DNA of 64,000 bases from Rhizobium sp. WYJ-E13 (GTDB lineage: Bacteria > Pseudomonadota > Alphaproteobacteria > Rhizobiales > Rhizobiaceae), in contig NZ_CP076853.1 in NCBI RefSeq assembly GCF_018987265.1, positions 1,860,001 to 1,924,000 on the forward strand. Reading direction: 5' to 3'. Position 1 is the stretch's first letter; every line of letters starts with the position of its first letter. This document shows positions 28,865-37,580 of the stretch, one piece after another. The notes below the pieces were generated by a model. It ran no database searches and was not told where the DNA came from. It saw only the letters and a program-made list of their open reading frames with translations. Made by a program: the position numbers and the translations under genes.

Positions 28865-29941
28865 ATGAAAACTGTCCTTGTTGCCGTCTGGCTGGGCGTC
28901 AGCGCAATCGCGCTCGCCTCATGCGAAGAGCAAAAAGCGACTGAGGCAAAGCCGAAAAATGTAGAAGCCGTCGTGGCCAAGGTCACGCCGACAGTCGAAA
29001 CCAACGCCATAACAGGCGAGGTCAGCGCCCGCGTCGAAAGCGACCTGTCCTTCAGGGTCAGCGGACGCATCGTCGAGCGTTTCGTCGATGTCGGCTCGTC
29101 GGTGAAGGCCGGACAGGTGCTCGCGCGCATGGACGCCGAGGAACAGAGGGCCGATCTCGGCGTCGCCACGGCAAACCTGCAGTCGGCCATTGCCCAGCAG
29201 ACGCAGGCGCAGCTCGCCTTCGACCGGCAGCAGAACCTCTTCAGGACGCAGGTTGCGACCCGCGCCGCACTCGATCAGGCCCAGGAAACGCTGCTGACCG
29301 CTCAGGGCAGCGTGAAACTGGCGCAGGCGCAATTGGATACGGCGCAGGATGCCCTTTCCTACACCGAACTGCGCGCCGATGCCGACGGCGTCATCACCGC
29401 CAGAAACGCCGAAGTCGGCCAGGTCGCCCAGGCGGCGCAGCTCATCTTCACGCTTGCGCATGACGGGCCGCGTGACGCCGTCTTCAACGTCTTCGAGTCG
29501 CTTTATCTCGGCCGCAACCTCGAAAACACGGTCGCCGTCAGCCCCCTTTCGGCGCCATCGCACAAAACGGAAGCTTCCGTGCGCGAAATCTCGCCGACGA
29601 TCGATCCGTCGACCGGAACGATCAGGGTCAAGGTGGGTCTCGAAGCAACGCCGGACATGCAGCTCGGCGCTCCCGTCGTCGGCTCCTTCCGCACCAAAGC
29701 GCAGGACGCGATCGAGCTGCCGTGGTCGGCCATGGCCTCCAAGAGCGGCCAACCGGCCGTCTGGATCATCGAACCCGCCTCGTCGAGCGTGTCGCTGCAC
29801 CCGGTCGATGTCTCCGATTATGAAACCGGCCGTTTTGCGGTGCGCGCGGGTGTTTCCCCCGGAGACATCGTCGTCGTCGACGGCACGAAGTTCCTGCGAC
29901 CGGGCGAGGTCGTCACCTATGACAAGGAAGCCGCAGAATGA
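28865..29941 (+). CDS. RND efflux periplasmic adaptor lipoprotein, copy 1
   Basis: A 358-residue membrane-fusion protein that would bridge the inner-membrane pump and an outer-membrane channel. The lipobox LASC puts the lipid-modified cysteine at about residue 20. The order of domains is barrel-sandwich (about 50-75 and 165-200), helical hairpin (90-160) and beta-barrel (200-350). AAGGGG precedes the ATG. Its stop overlaps the next start (ATGA), so the three pump genes are translationally coupled. No outer-membrane factor is encoded here. Confidence 0.88.
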   Translation: MKTVLVAVWLGVSAIALASCEEQKATEAKPKNVEAVVAKVTPTVETNAITGEVSARVESDLSFRVSGRIVERFVDVGSSVKAGQVLARMDAEEQRADLGVATANLQSAIAQQTQAQLAFDRQQNLFRTQVATRAALDQAQETLLTAQGSVKLAQAQLDTAQDALSYTELRADADGVITARNAEVGQVAQAAQLIFTLAHDGPRDAVFNVFESLYLGRNLENTVAVSPLSAPSHKTEASVREISPTIDPSTGTIRVKVGLEATPDMQLGAPVVGSFRTKAQDAIELPWSAMASKSGQPAVWIIEPASSSVSLHPVDVSDYETGRFAVRAGVSPGDIVVVDGTKFLRPGEVVTYDKEAAE

Positions 29942-31008
29942 ATATCCGTATCACAGCCGGCCTTGCGATCCTCGGATCATTGCTGCTGACCTCCTGCCAG
30001 AAGCAGGCGGAAGCCCATAACGAGCCGCCGCGTCCCGTCCTTTCCGCCGTCGTCAAATCGACCGCCGCCTCCGCGCTGACCCTGCCGGGCACGGTCGAGG
30101 CGAGGATCGAGACGCAGCTTGCCTTCCGCGTCCTCGGACGGGTCATCGCGCGCAAGGTCAGCGTCGGCGATGTCGTCAAGAAGGGCGATGTCGTTGCCGC
30201 CATCGATCCGCTGGCGCTGGAGCTTGCAGTCAAGAGTTCGCAGTCCGAACTTTCGAACGCCCAGGCGCAGCTGACGAATGCCGCCTCCACCGAAGAACGT
30301 CAGCGATCCCTGCTCGAGAGCCGGTCGGGAACCGAAGCGGCCTACGAGGAGGCCGAGCTCGGGCGCAAGAGCGCCGTCGCCGCGGTCGCCAAGGCCCAGG
30401 CCAATCTCGACAAGGCCGAAGAGCAGCTCGGATATGCCCAGCTCCGGGCGGAATTCGACGGCGTCGTGACGGCAACCTCGGCCGAAGTCGGCCAGGTCGT
30501 GGCCGCCGGTCAGAGCATCGTTACCATCGCCCGCCCGGAACAGAGCGATGCGGTGATCGACATACCCGTCGCAAGCTTCGACGGCCTCAAGGTGGGCTCG
30601 CCCTTCGAGATCGCCCTGCAGCTCGACCCGACCATCCGCACGAGCGGTACGGTGAGGGAAATCGCGCCCGAAGCCGAGGCGACGACCCGCACGCGGCGCA
30701 CGAAGATAGCGCTCATCGATCCGCCTGCCGCCTTTCGCCTGGGCTCGGTCGTCACGGCAACCGCAACCGTGGACGCCCAACCGACGATCCTGCTCCCCTC
30801 CTCCTCCATCCTGACGAAGGACGGAAAGCCCAATGTCTGGGTGGTCGACACCGCCGCCGCCAAGGTTTCCATCCGCCCGATCAGGATCGACGGAGACATC
30901 CCCGAGGGAGGCTCCGTTCGCATCGCCGAAGGCGTCAGCCCGGGTGATCGGATCGTCGTTGCCGGTGTTCACAAACTCGTCGATGGCCAGGCCGTCAGAA
31001 TAGACTGA
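29938..31008 (+). CDS. RND efflux periplasmic adaptor lipoprotein, copy 2
   Basis: A 356-residue second adaptor with lipobox LTSC (cysteine at about 20) and the same barrel-sandwich and helical-hairpin order as its neighbour. It begins on the ATGA overlap with the first adaptor and ends 12 bases before the pump gene. Two adjacent adaptors may assemble as a hetero-oligomer around one pump, as described for some RND systems. Sequence identity with copy 1 appears moderate, so it is not a recent duplicate. Confidence 0.88.
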   Translation: MNIRITAGLAILGSLLLTSCQKQAEAHNEPPRPVLSAVVKSTAASALTLPGTVEARIETQLAFRVLGRVIARKVSVGDVVKKGDVVAAIDPLALELAVKSSQSELSNAQAQLTNAASTEERQRSLLESRSGTEAAYEEAELGRKSAVAAVAKAQANLDKAEEQLGYAQLRAEFDGVVTATSAEVGQVVAAGQSIVTIARPEQSDAVIDIPVASFDGLKVGSPFEIALQLDPTIRTSGTVREIAPEAEATTRTRRTKIALIDPPAAFRLGSVVTATATVDAQPTILLPSSSILTKDGKPNVWVVDTAAAKVSIRPIRIDGDIPEGGSVRIAEGVSPGDRIVVAGVHKLVDGQAVRID

Positions 31009-31020
31009 GGAATAGTCTCC

Positions 31021-34000
31021 GTGAAAAAATTCAACCTGTCCGACTGGGCGCTCGAACATCGTTCGCTCGTCTGGTACTTCATGATCGTCTTCATTCTGGC
31101 CGGCGCCTTTTCCTATATCAGCCTCGGCCGCGAGGAAGATCCCAATTTCACCATCAAGACCATGATCATCCAGGTGCAATGGCCTGGCGCCTCGGCCGAG
31201 GAAGTGACGAAACAGGTCACCGACCGTGTCGAAAAGAAACTCGAAGAGCTTGAATCGCTCGATTACACGAAGAGCGAGACGGTTGCCGGGCAGACGACGA
31301 TCTTCGTCGAACTGCTGCCGACGACCAAGGCTAGGGATGTGAATGCCATCTGGATGCGCGTGCGCAACATGATCGGCGACATCAAGGGAGATTTCCCGAG
31401 CGGCGTCGTCGGGCCGTTCTTCAACGATCGCTTTGGCGATGTCTTCGGCAATATCTACGCCTTCACCAGTGACGGGCTGACGCAGCGCCAACTCCGCGAT
31501 CTGGTCGAGGACGCGCGCGCAAAAGTGCTGACGGTTCCAAATGTCGGCAAGGTGGACATAATCGGCGCACAGGACGAAGCGATCTATCTTGAAATTTCGA
31601 CGCGCAAGGTTGCCGCCCTCGGCCTCAACCAGCAGTCCGTGATCGAGACGCTGCAGGCGCAGAATGCCGTCACACAATCCGGCTTCGTCGATGCCGGTCC
31701 CGAGCGCATCGCCTTGCGGGTGAGCGGCCAGTTCACTTCCGAGGAAAGCCTGAAATCGATCAATCTTCGCGTCAACGACCGCTTCTTTCCGCTGACCGAT
31801 GTCGCCACGATCAAGCGCGGTTACGTCGATCCGCCCTCCGCGCTGTTCCGCTATAACGGCCAGCCGGCGATCGGGCTTGCGATCGGCATGAAGACGGGCG
31901 CAAACCTGCTGGAATTCGGCGAAGCGCTCGACAAGGAGATCGAGCAGGTCACCGCAGACCTTCCTGTTGGCGTCGACGTCGAGCGCGTCTCCGATCAGCC
32001 CGCCGTCGTGGATGAGGCCGTGTCGGGCTTCACGCGCGCGCTGTTCGAGGCGATCGTCATCGTGCTGGCGATCAGCTTCATCAGCCTCGGCGTGCGCGCA
32101 GGGCTCGTGGTTGCCATCTCCATTCCGTTGGTGCTGGCGATCACCTTCCTCGTCATGGCCTATACCGGCATTTCGATGCAGCGTATCTCGTTGGGCGCAC
32201 TGATCATCGCCCTTGGCCTCCTGGTCGATGACGCGATGATTGCCGTGGAAATGATGGTGGCCCGCCTGGAGGTCGGCGACGATCTCAGGAAGGCCGCGAC
32301 ATACGTCTATACCTCGACCGCCTTCCCGATGCTGACGGGTACGCTGGTAACGGTCGCGGGCTTCATCCCCGTCGGACTGAACTCCAGCGCCGCCGGCGAG
32401 TTCACCTTCACCCTTTTCGTGGTCATTGCCGTCTCGCTCGTGGTGTCATGGGTGGTGGCGGTGCTGTTCACGCCGCTGCTCGGCGTGTCCATCCTGCCAA
32501 AGACCATGAAATCGCATCACGAGCAGAAGGGTCGCTTCGCGCGGATCTTCGCCTGGCTGCTCGGCCTGGCCCTGCGCTGGCGCTGGATAACCATCGGCGC
32601 GACGGTGGCGGTGTTTGCCGTCTCCATCGGCGGCATGAGCCTTGTGCAGCAGCAGTTCTTCCCCTCCTCCGACCGGCCGGAACTGATCGTCGACTGGAAC
32701 CTGCCGCAGAACAGCTCGATTTCGGAGACGAACAAGCAGATGGCGAAGTTCGAAAGCGAGATGCTGGCCAATAACAAGGATATCGACCACTGGACGAGCT
32801 ATGTCGGCCAGGGGGCGCCCCGCTTCATCCTGTCCTTCGACGTGCAGACGCCCGATGTCTCCTTCGGCCAGACCGTGATCGTCACCAAGGGGCTCGACGT
32901 CCGCGACAAGGTCAAGGAGGAGCTGCAGGCCTATCTGACGAAGACCTTCCCCGGCACCGACGCCTTCGTAAAGCTTCTCGACATCGGCCCGCCGGTCGGC
33001 AAGCCCGTGCAATATCGCGTCAGCGGGCCTGACATCCAGAAGGTCCGTGATCTCTCCCACCAGCTTGCCGGCATCGTCGGCCAGCATCCGCTGCTCTCCA
33101 ACATGACCTACGACTGGAACGAACCGTCCCGCGTGGTCAAGGTCGATGTTCTCCAGGACAAGGCACGCCAGCTCGGCGTCTCCTCGCAGGATATCGCAAC
33201 GGCGCTCAACAGCATCGTCGAGGGATCGGCGGCCACGCAGATCCGCGACGACATCTATCTCGTCGAAGTGATCGGCCGGGCCGAGACCTCCGAGCGAGGC
33301 TCGATCGAGACGGTGCAGAACCTTCAGCTTGCCGGCTCCAACGGCAACTCGGTTCCTCTGTCGGCGGTTGCGAACTTCCACTACGAACTGGAGCAGCCGA
33401 CGATCTGGCGGCGCACCCGCATACCGACCGTCACCCTCAAGGCGGCGGTGGTGGGACCGACACAGCCGGCGACGATCGTCACCGAACTGGCGCCGAAAGT
33501 CGACGAGTTCCGCAAGGGCCTTCCGAGCGGCTACCGCATCGTCGACGGCGGCTCGATCGAGGAAAGCGCCAAGGCGCAGGGACCGATCGTGGCAGTCGCG
33601 CCGCTGATGCTGTTTACCATGGCGACGATCCTGATGATCCAGCTGCAGAGTTTCAGCAGGCTCTTCCTGGTCTTCGCCGTCGCCCCCACCGCGCTGATCG
33701 GCGTTGTCGCGGCACTGCTCTTCAGCAATTCACCCATGGGCTTCGTCGCAATCCTCGGCATCCTGGCGCTGATTGGCATCCTGATCCGCAACTCGGTGAT
33801 CCTCATCGTGCAGATCGAGCACCTTCGAAGCGAGGGCGTGCCACCCTGGCAGGCCGTCATCGAAGCGACGGAGCACCGAATGCGCCCGATCATGCTGACG
33901 GCTGCCGCAGCGACACTCGCGCTGATCCCGATCTCCAGGGAAATCTTCTGGGGACCCATGGCCTACGCGATGATGGGCGGCATTGTCGTCGGCACGGTCC

Positions 34001-34062
34001 TGACGCTGCTCTTCCTGCCGGCTCTCTATGTTGCCTGGTTTCGAATACCCCGCGAGGCCTGA
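31021..34062 (+). CDS. RND-family multidrug efflux permease
   Basis: A 1013-residue inner-membrane pump of the HAE-1/AcrB-like RND class, the size typical of the family. The first helix (LVWYFMIVFILAGAFSYISL) is followed by a periplasmic pore/docking domain. A second periplasmic domain lies between helices 7 and 8. Helix 4 contains GLLVDDAMIAVEMMV, with the two proton-relay aspartates. Translation starts at a GTG behind GAGGAA. It would expel hydrophobic compounds together with the two adaptors. The operon ends at a strong hairpin at 34071-34098. Confidence 0.92.
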   Translation: MKKFNLSDWALEHRSLVWYFMIVFILAGAFSYISLGREEDPNFTIKTMIIQVQWPGASAEEVTKQVTDRVEKKLEELESLDYTKSETVAGQTTIFVELLPTTKARDVNAIWMRVRNMIGDIKGDFPSGVVGPFFNDRFGDVFGNIYAFTSDGLTQRQLRDLVEDARAKVLTVPNVGKVDIIGAQDEAIYLEISTRKVAALGLNQQSVIETLQAQNAVTQSGFVDAGPERIALRVSGQFTSEESLKSINLRVNDRFFPLTDVATIKRGYVDPPSALFRYNGQPAIGLAIGMKTGANLLEFGEALDKEIEQVTADLPVGVDVERVSDQPAVVDEAVSGFTRALFEAIVIVLAISFISLGVRAGLVVAISIPLVLAITFLVMAYTGISMQRISLGALIIALGLLVDDAMIAVEMMVARLEVGDDLRKAATYVYTSTAFPMLTGTLVTVAGFIPVGLNSSAAGEFTFTLFVVIAVSLVVSWVVAVLFTPLLGVSILPKTMKSHHEQKGRFARIFAWLLGLALRWRWITIGATVAVFAVSIGGMSLVQQQFFPSSDRPELIVDWNLPQNSSISETNKQMAKFESEMLANNKDIDHWTSYVGQGAPRFILSFDVQTPDVSFGQTVIVTKGLDVRDKVKEELQAYLTKTFPGTDAFVKLLDIGPPVGKPVQYRVSGPDIQKVRDLSHQLAGIVGQHPLLSNMTYDWNEPSRVVKVDVLQDKARQLGVSSQDIATALNSIVEGSAATQIRDDIYLVEVIGRAETSERGSIETVQNLQLAGSNGNSVPLSAVANFHYELEQPTIWRRTRIPTVTLKAAVVGPTQPATIVTELAPKVDEFRKGLPSGYRIVDGGSIEESAKAQGPIVAVAPLMLFTMATILMIQLQSFSRLFLVFAVAPTALIGVVAALLFSNSPMGFVAILGILALIGILIRNSVILIVQIEHLRSEGVPPWQAVIEATEHRMRPIMLTAAAATLALIPISREIFWGPMAYAMMGGIVVGTVLTLLFLPALYVAWFRIPREA

Positions 34063-34070
34063 CAACATCG

Positions 34071-34098
34071 GGCCCGCCCGGATCATTCCGGGCGGGCC
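34071..34098. terminator. Strong GC hairpin between convergent operons
   Basis: GGCCCGCCCGGA and TCCGGGCGGGCC form a perfect 12-bp stem with a TCAT loop, 8 bases after the RND pump stop codon and 41 bases from the stop of the convergent aldolase gene. It probably stops transcription from both sides although it lacks a T-run. Confidence 0.7.
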
Positions 34099-34139
34099 GC
34101 GCCCCACTGACTGGAGCAATTCCAGTAGGACGGAATGCC

Positions 34140-35042
34140 CTAGCAGCCGACAGCCGCGCCCAAACTCTCAAGCGCCTCACGCACCCGCCCACGTGCTGCC
34201 TCCGGAAGACCGAGCACCGGGCGCGGCGGCGCAAACCGGCCGAGGCCGATGAGATCGGCAATGGTGTACATGACGCGGAAACTGCCGAATTCCTTGAACA
34301 GCGCCCAGAGCGGCGCGAAGGCATCGTTGATGCGTCCCACGTCCTTGGTGTCACCCGCCTGCGCCGCCCTCGTCAGCTTCAGCGCCTCGGCGGGCAGCAG
34401 GCCCGCAACCACGCTGTACCAGCCATCGGCGCCTGCCAGGAGCGCATCCGCAGCACCCCAGTCGCCGCTGTAGCCGACCGCAAAACCGTCAGGCGTCACC
34501 GAGCGGAGACTTCCGATCTCCTCTGCGAAATCGCCATTGGCGGGCAACGGCATCTTCACCGCTTTCACCGTACCGAGCTTCGCAAGCCGGGCGATCAGCT
34601 CGACGCTGAAGGTGAATTTCGTCGTGCCCGGATTGTTGTAGATGCAGAGCGGCAGCTGCCCGGCATCGGCGACGGCTGCAAAATGCTCATAGACCTCGTC
34701 GTCTGTGAGCGGCGTATAGGAAACCGGCGCCAGCAGAAGGCCGTTCGCCCCGAGTTCCCGCGCATTCCTGGCAAGCGCCTGCGCCTCATCCGTCCTGAGC
34801 GCGCCGACGCCGACGATGACAGGGATCTTGCCGCCGACAGCAGACATCGCCGTTTCCACCGCCCGGCGGCGCTCTCCGCGCGACAGGAAAGCGTAAGCGC
34901 CGGTGCTGCCGAGTAAGCCAATGGAATCCGCGCCAGCGGCCTGAATGCGGGCAAGCAGCGTGGCGAGCGCGCCGGTATCGACGTTGCCGGAGGCGTCGGT
35001 CGGCGTGATCGGAAAGGCGGAAAGGCCATGAAAAAGCGGCAT
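34140..35042 (-). CDS. Dihydrodipicolinate synthase/NAL-family aldolase
   Basis: A 300-residue TIM-barrel lyase of the DapA/NanA family. The YNNPG element (about residues 133-137) supplies the conserved tyrosine, and a lysine in VKAVKMP is the Schiff-base residue. AGAAGGAAA precedes the ATG at 35042; the longer frame overlaps the upstream gene. It is the last gene of a three-gene set with two LysE-superfamily exporters, 13 bases after the previous stop. That hints at an amino- or keto-acid substrate. True lysine-pathway DapA is unlikely. Confidence 0.82.
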   Translation of the reverse strand: MPLFHGLSAFPITPTDASGNVDTGALATLLARIQAAGADSIGLLGSTGAYAFLSRGERRRAVETAMSAVGGKIPVIVGVGALRTDEAQALARNARELGANGLLLAPVSYTPLTDDEVYEHFAAVADAGQLPLCIYNNPGTTKFTFSVELIARLAKLGTVKAVKMPLPANGDFAEEIGSLRSVTPDGFAVGYSGDWGAADALLAGADGWYSVVAGLLPAEALKLTRAAQAGDTKDVGRINDAFAPLWALFKEFGSFRVMYTIADLIGLGRFAPPRPVLGLPEAARGRVREALESLGAAVGC

Positions 35043-35055
35043 CGGGAATTTCCTT

Positions 35056-35691
35056 CTATGCACGTGACAGCAGGAGCTTCATGCCCGCCGCCCCGAAGAC
35101 GAGGGCCAGCGTGCCCTCGATCCAGCGCCGCGCATGGCGATACATGCGGATCATCGGCGCGGTGGAGAAGACCAGCGCATAGCCGCAGAAGATGGTGATG
35201 CTCAGAATAGCGCAGCCCGCAAGGATGACGGCGACTGTCGCCGGCGTCGCGCCCGGACCGAGGCCGAGCGTCATGGTCGCGATCCAGCCGAGCAGCGCCT
35301 TCGGGTTCGTCAGATGCATGAGCAACCCGCGCCGATAGAGGCTGAAGCCCGAGGCCGGCCTGATGGCATCGATCGCCCTGCCCTGCTTCTCGTCGGAGGT
35401 CATGGCGGATTTGCCGGCCTTGTAGGCCAGGAACATGAGGTATAGACCGCCTGCTATCTTCAGAACGATGAGCGCCTGGGCATATTGCGCCAGAATGGCG
35501 GAAACGCCGGTCGCCGCCATCGAGCCCCAGAAGAGCGAGCCGCTGACGACACCGGCCGCAATCATCAGCGCCGACTGGCGACCCTGATGCATGGCGACGC
35601 CCATGATGCGCATATTGCTGGGACCGGGGCTGGCTGCAGCGATGATATAGGCGGTGAAGACGAGGGCAAGGTGATGCGTATCGAATGACAT
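35056..35691 (-). CDS. LysE/RhtB-family amino-acid exporter
   Basis: A 211-residue inner-membrane protein with about six helices. The PGPSNMRIMGVAMHQGRQ element near residues 21-38 is the LysE/RhtB family signature. A conserved HLTNPKALLGW occurs near residue 126. The start at 35691 is chosen because the longer frame runs into the neighbouring exporter gene and GGGAAA precedes this ATG. It lies between an ArgO-type exporter and an aldolase in one operon. Neutral or hydroxylated amino acids are plausible substrates. Confidence 0.87.
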   Translation of the reverse strand: MSFDTHHLALVFTAYIIAAASPGPSNMRIMGVAMHQGRQSALMIAAGVVSGSLFWGSMAATGVSAILAQYAQALIVLKIAGGLYLMFLAYKAGKSAMTSDEKQGRAIDAIRPASGFSLYRRGLLMHLTNPKALLGWIATMTLGLGPGATPATVAVILAGCAILSITIFCGYALVFSTAPMIRMYRHARRWIEGTLALVFGAAGMKLLLSRA

Positions 35692-35720
35692 TCCGATTTC
35701 CCTAGAAGCGTGCGCAGACC

Positions 35721-36347
35721 TCACATGCCGTTCAGGAGCCTGAACGAGATCAGCCACATGACACAGGCGATGATGGTTTCGAGAATGCGCCAGGACGCCG
35801 GCCGTGAAAAGATGGGGCGGAGCCAGGCCGCACCATATCCCAATGAAAAAAAGAACAGGAAGGAACCGGTCGCAGCGCCTGCGGCAAACGCCGCCTGATG
35901 GCCGGCAAAACGCGTCGAGATCGTGCCGAGCAGGATGACCGTGTCGAGATAGACATGCGGGTTGAGCCAGGTGAGCGCCAGGCACATGGCCATCGTCTTG
36001 CCGAAGCTCGCCCCCGCCCCGTTGGCAACCTGCAGCGCGCCTGACGACCGCACCGCCGAATAGAGGCTTTTCACCCCATACCAGATGAGGAATGCCGCTC
36101 CACCATAGCGCATGACCGGATCGAGCCAGGGCATGAGGTTTACCACCTGCTGCAGGCTGGTGACACCGACGACGATCAGGATCGCATCCGAGAGAGCACA
36201 GGCCAGGCAGACGGCAAACACATATTCCTTGCGCAACCCCTGCCGCAGGATGAAAGCATTCTGCGCACCGATCGCGACGATCAGGCTGAGCCCGGCGGCC
36301 AAGCCGGTGAAGTAGGTCGTAAAGTCCATGATATCAGAGGTTTCCAT
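35721..36347 (-). CDS. LysE/ArgO-type basic amino-acid exporter
   Basis: A 208-residue inner-membrane protein of the ArgO/LysE branch. The family motif GAQNAFILRQGLR (about 25-37) and LALTWLNPHVYLDTVILLGT (about 125-145) are diagnostic. Export of arginine, lysine or analogues is the usual activity. An alternative ATG lies at 36329; neither has a strong ribosome site. It is divergent from a LysR regulator of the LysG/ArgP type, with a dyad between them, a classical arrangement for lysE-lysG. Confidence 0.85.
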   Translation of the reverse strand: METSDIMDFTTYFTGLAAGLSLIVAIGAQNAFILRQGLRKEYVFAVCLACALSDAILIVVGVTSLQQVVNLMPWLDPVMRYGGAAFLIWYGVKSLYSAVRSSGALQVANGAGASFGKTMAMCLALTWLNPHVYLDTVILLGTISTRFAGHQAAFAAGAATGSFLFFFSLGYGAAWLRPIFSRPASWRILETIIACVMWLISFRLLNGM

Positions 36348-36384
36348 CGCGTTGTTGAGACGCTCCGTAGACGGATCGGGCGGA

Positions 36385-36406
36385 TTAGGATAGTTAATCT
36401 TCCTAA
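36385..36406. promoter_or_regulatory. Putative LysR operator between exporter and ArgP-like regulator
   Basis: TTAGGA at 36385-36390 and TCCTAA at 36401-36406 form an inverted repeat with a 10-base AT-rich spacer, inside the 82-base divergent region. LysR proteins bind such dyads upstream of the divergent target. Confidence 0.65.
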
Positions 36407-36429
36407 CGTCAATTAAGCATAACTTACCC

Positions 36430-37326
36430 ATGATCGATTATCCCGCCCTCCGCGTGCTGCTTGCCGTGGTCCAGACCGGCAGCTTCGAAAAGGCCGCCGC
36501 CATCCTGAACGTCACGCCATCGGCCGTCTCGCAGCGCATCAAGCAGTTGGAAGAGCGCCTGGGCACCGCCCTCGTCGTGCGTGGCACGCCGTGCACGGCT
36601 ACGGAAAAGGGCGACTGGCTCTGCCGGCACATGGAAAATGTCGGCATGCTGGAAAGCGAATTGCTGGAGCACCTGCCTGATCTCAGCGACCGCGACAGTC
36701 CCGAACAGCACGTCACGCTGCGGATCGCCACCAGCGCCGACAGCCTCGGCACCTGGTTTCTGGAGGCGATGGCGGATTTCTCGAAAACCTCCAACTATCT
36801 CCTGAACATTTCCGTCGACGATCAGGACCACACGGCCGAATGGCTGGAGCGCGGCCGCGTCATCGCCGCCGTCACGAGCATGGAAAGGCCGGTCGCCGGC
36901 TGCCGCCGCTACTCGCTCGGCGCGCTGCGCTACCACGCGACCGCAAGCCCCGAATTCGTCCGCCGCTATTTTCCCGATGGCGTCACCCCGCAAGCGCTTG
37001 CCCGCGCCCCGTCCATCACCTTCAATCAGAAGGACCGCCTGCAGGCAGACTGGATCCGCCGCACGTTTGCGACAGATGTCAACGCACCGACGCACTGGCT
37101 GCCGGCCACACAGGGCTTTCTCGATGCCGCCCTGCTCGGCATGGGCTGGGGCATGAACCCGATCCACCTGACCGAGCACCACATCAAGGCCGGCCGCCTC
37201 GTCGAGCTGATATCGGGCACGCCTCTCGATGTCGTGCTCTACTGGCAGATCAGCCGCCTTGCCGCCGACCGGCTTGTGGGCCTGACGCAAAAGGTGATCG
37301 AGGTGGCGAGGCGGTCGCTGGTGTGA
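36430..37326 (+). CDS. LysR-type regulator, ArgP/LysG group
   Basis: A 298-residue regulator. The N-terminal winged helix (2-60) contains SFEKAAAILNVTPSAVSQRI, very close to ArgP/IciA. The remainder is the LysR effector domain, including RIATSADSLGTWFL at the first strand of the pocket. It is divergent from the ArgO-type exporter. By analogy with LysG/ArgP it would activate exporter genes when lysine, arginine or an analogue accumulates. The start at 36430 is supported by the position of the HTH. Confidence 0.87.
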   Translation: MIDYPALRVLLAVVQTGSFEKAAAILNVTPSAVSQRIKQLEERLGTALVVRGTPCTATEKGDWLCRHMENVGMLESELLEHLPDLSDRDSPEQHVTLRIATSADSLGTWFLEAMADFSKTSNYLLNISVDDQDHTAEWLERGRVIAAVTSMERPVAGCRRYSLGALRYHATASPEFVRRYFPDGVTPQALARAPSITFNQKDRLQADWIRRTFATDVNAPTHWLPATQGFLDAALLGMGWGMNPIHLTEHHIKAGRLVELISGTPLDVVLYWQISRLAADRLVGLTQKVIEVARRSLV

Positions 37327-37580
37327 GGGTGATCTGGGTTCGAAGTCCCGAAAACGGACCCTCCTTCTGATGGCGCCCTCCTTCCATTGGAGCGCGACAA
37401 ACCTTTGCAGTGACCGCTTCGCGGATTCCATTCCTGTTGAAGGCGGCACTCTCGTGAAGCGTCGCCACATGACCGTCTCAGTGGTATCATGAACCAGCAC
37501 GGTCCGGTGTCGGGCGGATGATGCATATCGCGTCAATCGCTGGGGTTTCATCCGGCGGATCTCCTGAGGGAGAGACAGCC

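Noticed and set aside
29977..31677. A long minus-strand frame (566 codons) opposite the RND adaptor and pump genes
   Set aside because: Composition is arginine-, glycine- and aspartate-rich with no conserved motif; the plus-strand genes are secure.
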